Of a stretch of DNA of 36,879 bases, positions 19,201 through 25,457 are shown piece by piece; position 1 is the stretch's first letter, and the number at the start of each line of letters is the position of its first letter. The stretch lies in contig VFKQ01000270.1 of NCBI GenBank assembly GCA_009885445.1, positions 1 through 36,879 on the forward strand, written 5' to 3'. A program made the translations under genes and the position numbers. The notes below the pieces were generated by a model. That model saw only the letters and a program-made list of their open reading frames with translations, ran no database searches and was not told the origin of the DNA. Origin of the DNA: Anaerolineaceae bacterium. GTDB lineage: Bacteria > Chloroflexota > Anaerolineae > Anaerolineales > Villigracilaceae.

Positions 19201-19534
19201 CCGCCAACGGCCCCAGCGGACCTGCCGCAATCATCCACGGAATCGCGGAGAGCGGCAACAACGCCGGCGGAAGCGGGTCGGCGGGCATCCCGGGCATCGG
19301 CAAAGCCGCACCAGCTGGCAGGCGCAGACCAGCAAAAAGATTGGTGATTGGAACCAGCACGAGCAGAACAAGGAAGAGCGGCCAGATACTCCCCGTAATG
19401 GCCGGGCCAACGATGCGCCAGCGATAAACGTTATAAACTGTTAAGGCAAGGAACAAGAACCACAGCACCCAGCCGACCAGCGAGGGTGCAGGCAGAGAAA
19501 AAAATCCGGCCAGCAAAGTGCTAACAAAGCTCAT
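16238..19534 (-). CDS. Large hybrid-sensor histidine kinase (TM region, Cache-like, HAMP, GAF, PAS, HisKA, HATPase)
   Basis: H-box ATVSHDLRSPLTLMRGYATML; N-box YNLVENAIKYT; G-boxes IRDNGIGIAPADLPRLFEKFYRG and GTGLGLAIVRSI; HAMP-like LRQLASDANQITQGKLDH. Track starts at 19546 (TTG); ATG at 19534. Confidence 0.92.
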   Translation of the reverse strand: MSFVSTLLAGFFSLPAPSLVGWVLWFLFLALTVYNVYRWRIVGPAITGSIWPLFLVLLVLVPITNLFAGLRLPAGAALPMPGMPADPLPPALLPLSAIPWMIAAGPLGPLAAALLGALAGLLRGAWDTHSLFSIPDLALLAAIFSVNIRQRNRAGIYGWLRQPLIAAALLIPIHTFVYVVGTFVTFPGLAAVRLDYALSNAGVAALAFASEVLVGGLVAQVLASAYPSAWGRNLPYQPSHTEQSLETRFLYGTGIFILIFLSAILVGDWIVAGRSARAQLQENLASSAVTAAQSVPFFLESGHNIVSQLAADPRLLTAGDADLANILAGQMRANPYFDQIVLLDAFSGNVLGGYPAESLTDFELFAVEQAAFPLTVSGVRVQFYSIPPARPEDGAARLSFLAAVVDSAGQVSRVLIGRTNIASNPLTQPLIHSLQSMTEKQGTGILLDEAGNILYHPNASIVMTSPYEGLRGAEASFYTDTALDGTRQFVYYQPVQGRDWAVVLTLPAWRAQELALEIALPLSAVIILLALVALVLLRFALRVVTSSLRQLASDANQITQGKLDHALVSEAEDEIGQLARAFEQMRASLKSRLDELNRLLEVSQGVASSLEMGDAVKPVLEAALSTGANAVRVVLSPAIMPKTSIELPSRFSLGISADKFSHLDEQILQMAQGQERIVLSNLSRTRTLALDANLPQPAALLAVPMRHENRYYGVMWAAYDKPRTFSEAEVRFVTTLAGQAALATVNAHLFLSVEASRKQLEAILNSTPDPVLVFDPQGRLMLANPAAGKAVGMDVAKSMGQPMDKLIQQQPLLDLLKETQDERKSVEIVFPGGRTYLVTASSVMAEGRPVGRVCVLRDVTHFKELDSLKSEFVATVSHDLRSPLTLMRGYATMLEMVGQINEQQQGYVRKIISGVENMSRLINNLLDLGRIEIGVGLQVENVSVRDIVERVAGALQLQAAQKNITLSAEAASDLPVSIEADQALLHQGVYNLVENAIKYTLAGGRVTLAVRATPSDMLFEIRDNGIGIAPADLPRLFEKFYRGSQREARAQHGTGLGLAIVRSIAERHGGKVWVDSELGKGSSFFLQVPLTQPQAARP

Positions 19535-19556
19535 AGTAATCGCCAAATTATAGTCT

Positions 19557-19734
19557 TGAATTATGGTTCATTGGGAGTTGCCGTGATTCTTGATTCTGTA
19601 CACGGATGACACGGATTTCACGGACGCTTCGCGCACGGAAAGAGCAAAAAAAATCCGTGTTTTTCCGTGCCCTTCCGTATAATCCGTGTCCAAAAAATTT
19701 TAATCATGACAATTCCCAGAGAGCCTGAATTATG
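19557..19734. mobile_element. MITE-like element, copy 2, with 9-bp direct repeats TGAATTATG
   Basis: Direct repeats at 19557-19565 and 19726-19734; reverse complement aligns over most of its length with 12685-12826 (CACGGATTATrCGGAmGGGCACGGAAAAACACGGATTTTTT...TCCGTGTCATCCGTGTACAGAAT). Confidence 0.75.
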
Positions 19735-19775
19735 TTCGCGCCCACTTAGGGGAGGTTTGCAATTTGGTTTGAATT

Positions 19776-19830
19776 TGGAATCGGGCGGCAAGCCGCCCGC
19801 ACCCTCAGGGAGCAAGCTCCCTGACGCCAT
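19776..19830. repeat. Paired 20-nt palindrome modules (REP/BIME-like), locus A
   Basis: CGGGCGGC-AA-GCCGCCCG (19782-19799) and TCAGGGAGC-AA-GCTCCCTGA (19805-19824), with flanks resembling locus B at 29783-29842. Confidence 0.75.
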
Positions 19831-19831
19831 A

Positions 19832-20557
19832 TCACCCCTCGCGATAAATGCCTTGATATTCGGGCGGCAGAAGATTAGCCAGCTCACGCATAATGCGCTG
19901 GGTGCCGTTTTTCAAATCTGCGCGGCGGTCATCTGTTTTTTGAATACGAAAGGGCTGGCCCACCGTCAGCGTGGCCGGGGTGCGTTTCCATTTTTTCATA
20001 TTGGGAAAGACGCGGTTATTTTCTGTGCCCGTCACTGCCACAGGAATAATCGGCACGTCCGCTTTCAGTGCCAGGAAGGCCGCGCCAGAGAGTCCGTCTT
20101 CAAGTCCCTCGTTAAGACTCTCACGTCCCTCCGGCGCAATGGACACAAAGCGACCGCGCGCCAAAGACTCGAGCGCGCAGGTGATTGCGCGGCGATCGGG
20201 GTGGCCACGATGTAAAAAAATAACGCCATACTGCTCAATTATTTTTCCCTGCCAGGGCAGATCATACAAATCGCTGGTGGCCAGCGGGTCCACGCTGAGC
20301 GTGGGCAGGTGCGAAAGAATCAGCGCAATATCCGTGTCGCCGAGATGGTTGAGCGTGATCAAGGCCGGGCCACGGCGCGGAAAATTCTCGAGGCCGCGCA
20401 CCTGTAATTTCAAACTTACACGGATTATCAGCCGAAAAACGCTCCACAATATCAAACGTGCAACGCGCCGCCAGGGCGTGTACTCGGGCAGGCGCGTTAA
20501 ATGCGGGCGCACAACTTGGGCAATGGGTTTGGGAGGCAAAGGTGAGGAGGGTTGCAT
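19832..20557 (-). CDS. plsC: 1-acyl-sn-glycerol-3-phosphate acyltransferase (PlsC-like)
   Basis: LITLNHLGDTDIALI (NHxxxxD motif), IFLHRGHPDRRAI, FVSIAPEGRESLNEGL. Confidence 0.88.
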   Translation of the reverse strand: MQPSSPLPPKPIAQVVRPHLTRLPEYTPWRRVARLILWSVFRLIIRVSLKLQVRGLENFPRRGPALITLNHLGDTDIALILSHLPTLSVDPLATSDLYDLPWQGKIIEQYGVIFLHRGHPDRRAITCALESLARGRFVSIAPEGRESLNEGLEDGLSGAAFLALKADVPIIPVAVTGTENNRVFPNMKKWKRTPATLTVGQPFRIQKTDDRRADLKNGTQRIMRELANLLPPEYQGIYREG

Positions 20558-20595
20558 GTTAAAAATTCATCCGCAGATTGCGCTGATTACGCTGA

Positions 20596-21273
20596 TTATT
20601 TCCCACACAATTCCATCACACGCGCAAAAACTTCATCAGCGCTCAGCGAATCAGAGTCGAGCAAAACTGCATCGTCTGCCGCGCGCAGTGGCGCAACGGC
20701 GCGAGTTGAGTCAATGTGGTCGCGTTCCTGCACCTTCGAAAGAATTTCATCGAGTTGTGTTTCACTGCCGCGCGCGCGCGTCTCGTCGAAGCGACGGCGG
20801 GCGCGCTCCTCGGCGGAGGCGTCTAAATAAATTTTCAAATCGGCTTCGGGCAGAACCACCGTGCCGATGTCGCGCCCGACCATGACCACTTTTCCGCGCT
20901 GACCAATGCGGCGCTGTTGCGCACTCAACGCGCGACGCACGCCCGCATAAGCAGAAACGGCGGAGACGTTTGCCTCTACCTCAGGCAGACGAGTCTCCCA
21001 AGTGATATCGCGCCCTTCTATTATGACGTCACACGCGCGCCCATCCGCGCGTGAGGCGGGCGCCACGTCAATGGGCGTCCCCTCCGCCAAAGCAGTGACC
21101 GCCGACTCGTCGCTGATGGCAACGCCGCGTTGCAACGCAAGCCACGTCACGGCGCGATACATCACACCGGTGTCAAAAAATAAATAGCCGAGCGAATCGG
21201 CCAGTCTACGCCCGAGCGTAGACTTTCCCGACGCGGCCGGGCCGTCTATGGCGATGGTGGAGGGAGTTGTCAT
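20596..21273 (-). CDS. cmk: Cytidylate kinase
   Basis: IAIDGPAASGKSTLGRRLADSLGYLFFDTGVMYRAVTWLAL; MVGRDIGTVVLPEADLKIYLDASAEERARRRFDE. Confidence 0.96.
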   Translation of the reverse strand: MTTPSTIAIDGPAASGKSTLGRRLADSLGYLFFDTGVMYRAVTWLALQRGVAISDESAVTALAEGTPIDVAPASRADGRACDVIIEGRDITWETRLPEVEANVSAVSAYAGVRRALSAQQRRIGQRGKVVMVGRDIGTVVLPEADLKIYLDASAEERARRRFDETRARGSETQLDEILSKVQERDHIDSTRAVAPLRAADDAVLLDSDSLSADEVFARVMELCGK

Positions 21274-21300
21274 CAGTGGTCAGTTTTCAGTGATCAGTTG
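21273..21300. repeat. Heptamer tandem repeat (TCAGTGG TCAGTTT TCAGTGA TCAGTTG)
   Basis: Four 7-nt units directly abutting the cmk start codon. Confidence 0.85.
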
Positions 21301-21340
21301 GGTAGTTTGATAGTTTGATAGTTTGATAGTTTGGTAGTTG
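21301..21340. repeat. Octamer tandem repeat (GGTAGTTT GATAGTTT x3 GGTAGTTG)
   Basis: Five consecutive 8-nt units, three identical. Confidence 0.92.
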
Positions 21341-21341
21341 G

Positions 21342-21381
21342 GTGAACGTGTATACGTGTCTACTTGTCTACGCATTTACCT
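21342..21381. repeat. Octamer tandem repeat (GTGAACGT GTATACGT GTCTACTT GTCTACGC ATTTACCT)
   Basis: Five degenerate 8-nt units; same family, reverse orientation, as 23176-23215. Confidence 0.75.
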
Positions 21382-23151
21382 AGACTGCTGGGTACCAACA
21401 GAAAGATCGCCGCGCGCCCAGAGGACGAGGGTGTCTGTCTGGGTTGGGAGTTCATGATAGGTGAGCCATTGCAAAGTGAAGGCAGAGAATTGGTCCCACA
21501 TGGGGGCTTTGCGCCAGGCGAAATCTTGTCCGCGATAGGAGGCGGCGAGTTGTAGCGACTCTTGCGGAAGGGTGATGACCAGCGCGGGCGCAGATGACTC
21601 GTCGAGGCCGGCCACCCGCTCAACGGGGTGGAATCGAAGCGCCCAAATGAGGGCAGGAGAATCGACCCCGTAGACAATGACTTTTAAGTCGAAGGGGTCG
21701 CCCGTAGCCCATTCCGAAATATCTTTCACGGTTTGGGCGAGCAAGTCTGCCTGCGCAATGGGCGCGTCGGTCATCCACAATTCCACTGACAGCGGGTTGC
21801 GCAAACCAGTGGCGCCCCAGGCCGCGCCGAGCGTGAACGCGCCGAGGACGAGGGCCGCACCCCAGGCCAAGCCAACGCGCGCGATGCGCGGTGACCAACC
21901 ATAGGCAACAAGCGCCGCGCTGACGATGAGCAGAAAAAGCGAGCCGGCGAAAAGCCAAATGCGCAATTTGCCTTGCGCGGTGCTTAAGGGTGTGTACCAA
22001 AGCGCGTTGAAATCGAGCCAGGCGAAAAATAAAAGCAGGACGGTGAAGAAGGCCATGCCGACAGTTTCGAGCACGTCGGTGCGCGGCAATTGCAAGTGAC
22101 GTGAGAGTTCGAGGGCGGCGAGAGTTAATAAAGGAAGCACGGCCCAAATAAGATCGTCCGGCAAATGCGCGGGGTAGAGCAGTGGCACCGCGAAAGCCAC
22201 CAGGGTCCACATGCTGAGACGAATGACACGCCGCGCGGTGGTGATTGCGCCGCGCAGCATCGCCATGACGGCCAGCAAGAGGGCCAGCAATTCATAAGCC
22301 GCAAATACTGTGAACAACATGGGGACTGAAAGGAAAGGTGCGGCGGTTTGTGCTTTGAAAAATTCCGGGATGGAGCCCAGCCACGCGCCCAGCCCTTGAG
22401 GCACAATTAGAAAAAGCGTGGAGGCGAAGAGGATGGTGAGGGCGGAGGCCGTGAGCAGTGACCGGTAGTCAGTGTTCAGTGACCAGTTTTCAGTGTTCCC
22501 CAAAGGGGACGCTGTCAGTGTGTGCTGTTCAGTGTTCAGTAATTCGTCTTCAGTGTTGAGAGACTCACTCATGGATGATTCTTCAGTTTGTTTTTCGCGC
22601 GGGGTGAAGCCGAGCAAAAAGAGACGGGTCAGGAGCAGGCCGATGAGTCCCGTCCACAATGATGGGCCGGAGAGCAATGCCAGGCCGAGGAACAATCCTG
22701 CGGGGCGTTGCTGGGCGCGCATCCAAAAGGCGAGGGCCAGCAGGAAAAACGTCACCGCGAAGATGGGGCTACCCACCTGCCGCGAGAAAGCGACGAGGGC
22801 CGGGTCTATGGCGATGAAACCGGCCAATAGAATCGCGGCGCGCGGCTTGAGTTGTGCGCGGAAAAGATAAGGCACAAAGACGAGGGCCGTGCCAGCCAGC
22901 GCGGGCCAGAAGCGGGCCAGAAAGTTGGTACTGCCAAAAATGAAAAACAAAACAGCCGTGAAGTTGACGTAGGCCACTTGACTCGTCAGCGCGGGATCCG
23001 CGCCTTGCGCAATGCCCAGCGCCTGAAGCGCCAGCGCAGCTTCAGAGTCAGTTAACGCGGGCAGGCCGAGGCTGATGAAGCGCAGTCCGAGGGCGAGCAG
23101 GAGGATTAACAGGTATGCAGTTTTTTCAGAACGGGGGGAGCGGGAATCCAT
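21376..23151 (-). CDS. Polytopic membrane protein, glycosyltransferase family 39/PMT-like
   Basis: About 10 hydrophobic segments; N-terminal LGLRFISLGLPALTDSEAALALQALGIAQG resembles the luminal acidic motif of GT-C mannosyltransferase-type proteins. Confidence 0.7.
   Translation of the reverse strand: MDSRSPRSEKTAYLLILLLALGLRFISLGLPALTDSEAALALQALGIAQGADPALTSQVAYVNFTAVLFFIFGSTNFLARFWPALAGTALVFVPYLFRAQLKPRAAILLAGFIAIDPALVAFSRQVGSPIFAVTFFLLALAFWMRAQQRPAGLFLGLALLSGPSLWTGLIGLLLTRLFLLGFTPREKQTEESSMSESLNTEDELLNTEQHTLTASPLGNTENWSLNTDYRSLLTASALTILFASTLFLIVPQGLGAWLGSIPEFFKAQTAAPFLSVPMLFTVFAAYELLALLLAVMAMLRGAITTARRVIRLSMWTLVAFAVPLLYPAHLPDDLIWAVLPLLTLAALELSRHLQLPRTDVLETVGMAFFTVLLLFFAWLDFNALWYTPLSTAQGKLRIWLFAGSLFLLIVSAALVAYGWSPRIARVGLAWGAALVLGAFTLGAAWGATGLRNPLSVELWMTDAPIAQADLLAQTVKDISEWATGDPFDLKVIVYGVDSPALIWALRFHPVERVAGLDESSAPALVITLPQESLQLAASYRGQDFAWRKAPMWDQFSAFTLQWLTYHELPTQTDTLVLWARGDLSVGTQQSR
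22455..22560. repeat. Heptamer repeat tract (TCAGTGT-type) inside the GT39-like CDS
   Basis: tcagtgt tcagtga ccagttt tcagtgt ... tcagtgt gtgctgt tcagtgt tcagtaa ttcgtct tcagtgt; encodes LNTEDEL LNTEQHT ... NTENWSL NTDYRSL. Confidence 0.85.
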
Positions 23152-23175
23152 GTGGCAATTTTAGCATGGAGGGAG

Positions 23176-23215
23176 GTATACAGGTAGACACGTAGACAGA
23201 TAAACACGTAAATGG
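23176..23215. repeat. Octamer tandem repeat (GTATACAG GTAGACAC GTAGACAG ATAAACAC GTAAATGG)
   Basis: Five 8-nt units upstream of the GT39-like gene, inverted relative to 21342-21381. Confidence 0.78.
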
Positions 23216-23275
23216 TACTCAAGAAAAACTTATGGAAGCATGAAAGCCATTCAAGAGAAACGCAATGTTGCCCCA

Positions 23276-23305
23276 TTGACCAATCGCGCCTTCTTCATCT
23301 AAACT
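23276..23305 (+). promoter_or_regulatory. Promoter for the yciH-like gene (TTGACC, 18 bp, TAAACT)
   Basis: -35 at 23276-23281 and -10 at 23300-23305; ATG at 23312 lies where the TSS would be expected. Confidence 0.6.
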
Positions 23306-23311
23306 ATGTGC

Positions 23312-23644
23312 ATGACAAACAGCAAAACGGTGTGGTCTTCCAGCCAGGGCGACTTGCGCAAAGACGGCCAGCAAAGCGTCAGCGCGGACTCGCTCCCCGC
23401 GAGTCAACAAACCGCATACCTGCACCGCGAGTCGAGCGGACGCGGCGGCAAGCCGGTGACTCTGGTGAAAAACTTGAAACTCTCGGCGGATGATCTAAAG
23501 TCTCTGGCGAAGAAACTCAAACAGGAATGCGGCACGGGCGGAACTGTCAAAAACGGCGTGATCGAAATTCAAGGGGAGCAACGCGAGAGAATCGCCGAGG
23601 TGTTGAAGGCGTTGGAATATAAGGTCAAGATTGCGGGAGGGTGA
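23312..23644 (+). CDS. yciH: SUI1/eIF1-like translation factor (YciH family)
   Basis: KPVTLVKNLKLSADDLKSLAKKLKQECGTGGTVKNGVIEIQGEQRERIAEVLKALEYKVKIAGG. Confidence 0.93.
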   Translation: MTNSKTVWSSSQGDLRKDGQQSVSADSLPASQQTAYLHRESSGRGGKPVTLVKNLKLSADDLKSLAKKLKQECGTGGTVKNGVIEIQGEQRERIAEVLKALEYKVKIAGG

Positions 23645-23725
23645 GGTTGATGAGCAGGTTTGCGGGCGGGCAGATTAGTAAATAGACAGTTGATGAAAAA
23701 TTTCGACGCATCCAGAGACAAGCAG

Positions 23726-23731
23726 TATAAT
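23726..23731 (+). promoter_or_regulatory. -10 box TATAAT upstream of the TA module
   Basis: Perfect TATAAT 29 nt before the ATG, followed by AAAGGAGA ribosome-binding site. Confidence 0.55.
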
Positions 23732-23759
23732 ATTGCAAGATTGTAGAAAGGAGATTGAC

Positions 23760-23978
23760 ATGACTCTCAAAGTTTCTCAAATTACTGTGGATGAATTAAA
23801 AGAGCTGATTGGTGCGGCCGTGGAGCAAAAACTGGTTGAACTATTTGGCGACCCGGACGATGGGCTGGTGATGAACGACGCCTTGCATCAGCGCTTTTTG
23901 CAACAGAAGAAAGAAGTCGGCGAAGGCGAGCGTGGCGAGTTGTTGGATGATGTGATTGCACGGCTCGGCCTGACCTAA
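23760..23978 (+). CDS. Putative antitoxin of a RelE/ParE-type module
   Basis: 72-aa acidic protein MTLKVSQITVDELKELIGAAVEQKLVELFGDPDDG... directly upstream of a RelE/ParE-like toxin. Confidence 0.7.
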   Translation: MTLKVSQITVDELKELIGAAVEQKLVELFGDPDDGLVMNDALHQRFLQQKKEVGEGERGELLDDVIARLGLT

Positions 23979-23980
23979 AA

Positions 23981-24244
23981 ATGTATACGATTAGACTCTT
24001 GAAAATGGCGGGTAAGGATTTGGAGCGTTTGGACAAGCCAATCACAAAGCGTATCGTGGCACGCATACAATGGCTCGCAGAAAATATCGAGGACACCAGT
24101 CCCATCCCGCTTCAAGGCGATTTGGCGGGCCTGTATAAACTTCGTGAAGGGGATTATCGGATTGTTTACGAAATCATCCACAAAGAAAAAACCATCCTCG
24201 TGCACGGCATTGGTCATCGCCGAGAAGTCTATCGAAGGAAATGA
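23981..24244 (+). CDS. RelE/ParE family toxin
   Basis: MYTIRLLKMAGKDLERLDKPITKRIVARIQWLAENIEDTSPIPLQGDLAGLYKLREGDYRIVYEIIHKEKTILVHGIGHRREVYRR. Confidence 0.9.
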   Translation: MYTIRLLKMAGKDLERLDKPITKRIVARIQWLAENIEDTSPIPLQGDLAGLYKLREGDYRIVYEIIHKEKTILVHGIGHRREVYRRK

Positions 24245-24363
24245 AATCAGGCCTTCCTCGTTGCTTCTGGGTGGCCATCAGTTAGCGGGCTACGAGATCA
24301 ACAAGCCTTGATGCCTTTCTTGCAAGTTATGCCCGTTCAATATCTTCGCTCAAAGTCGATCAA

Positions 24364-24741
24364 ATGAGTCACAATCCGATGGAAACAATTTCCATGCTCT
24401 TCATACTCGCGGCATATCCGGCGCTCTACTTGTCCATAGGCCGGAATGCATGGCGAGGCCTACACGGCCAGACAACAATGACACACTTCGGGGTCAGGGG
24501 CGGGAGGATTGCTCAAGTCTACGGTGTGTTTTACATCCTTTTCCTCATAGGGATAACAGCAATGATTCCCAGAATCTGGGGGCTTCTGAAAGACCTGACC
24601 CTGCCGGAGCTTGTCAGTGCATTTAAGCTGAGATTCCCCGCAAGTCCTGGGTACGGCTTAATCTTTATTCTGATGGCGTTGGTATTTTTCCCGTTTGTAT
24701 GGTGGGTCTTGAATAAAGCGCAAGCGAGAGATCCAAACTGA
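24364..24741 (+). CDS. Hypothetical membrane protein
   Basis: 125 aa with about three hydrophobic segments; the frame stays open for 64 codons beyond the TGA. Confidence 0.55.
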   Translation: MSHNPMETISMLFILAAYPALYLSIGRNAWRGLHGQTTMTHFGVRGGRIAQVYGVFYILFLIGITAMIPRIWGLLKDLTLPELVSAFKLRFPASPGYGLIFILMALVFFPFVWWVLNKAQARDPN

Positions 24742-25012
24742 GCAAAGAAAATCCGCTTCAGCCTTTACTCAATCCCCGGCCTTATGACGACAATAGGAAT
24801 ACTCGTCACTGTTGGCGCGCCAATTTCTGTAGAGCTTGGTGTCCTATTAAGTTATCTGTATTTTTTGGTTTGGGCCGAAAAGGATTCACTACTCGGTGAA
24901 AATATTCAAAAGGCGGAAGAGCACACTGTAGTCTGAAAATCGAATTTTGAAATGTTGCCGCTTTAAGCCAAGGTTTTTTCTTCCCCTCCTCATCTCTGGT
25001 AAAATCCTCCTC

Positions 25013-25456
25013 ATGGACCTCAAAACAAAACTCAACGACTCGCTCAAAGAAGCCATGAAGGCCAACGATGTCATGCGCAAAGACACATTGCGCATGGCCC
25101 TCGCCGCTGTCAAACAAATCGAAGTGGACAAACGCATCAGCCTCGACGACGGCGCAGTAATGGCCCTCCTGCAAAAGGAAATCAAGAATCGCCGCGAGGC
25201 GCTCGAAGAAGCCAAAAAAGCCGAACGCGCTGATCTCGCCTCCGCCAACGAAGCCGAGATTCTCATCCTTGAGGCCTTCCTACCCAAAGCCATGTCTGCG
25301 GACGAACTGCGCGAACTCGTCAACGCCGCCATCGCAGAGACGGGCGCGGCCTCAGTTAAAGACATGGGCAAAGTCATGAAGGTCGTTATCGAAAAAGCCG
25401 CTGGCCGCGCCGCCGGTGACGCCATCAGCGCCGCCGTGCGCGAGATTCTCAAATAA
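25013..25456 (+). CDS. yqeY: GatB/YqeY domain-containing protein
   Basis: MDLKTKLNDSLKEAMKANDVMRKDTLRMALAAVKQIEVDK...EAEILILEAFLPKAMSADELRELVNAAI; ATG at 25013 rather than the upstream track start. Confidence 0.93.
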   Translation: MDLKTKLNDSLKEAMKANDVMRKDTLRMALAAVKQIEVDKRISLDDGAVMALLQKEIKNRREALEEAKKAERADLASANEAEILILEAFLPKAMSADELRELVNAAIAETGAASVKDMGKVMKVVIEKAAGRAAGDAISAAVREILK

Positions 25457-25457
25457 C

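Noticed and set aside
19971-20885. 304-aa plus-strand ORF
   Set aside because: Antisense across plsC and cmk; composition is a shadow of those genes.
21273-21381. Possible CRISPR array
   Set aside because: Units are 7-8 nt with no spacers of 30+ nt; these are microsatellite-like arrays, and no cas genes are in the window.
22852-23055. 67-aa plus-strand ORF MCAEKIRHKDEGRASQRG...
   Set aside because: Antisense to the GT39-like gene; no supporting evidence.
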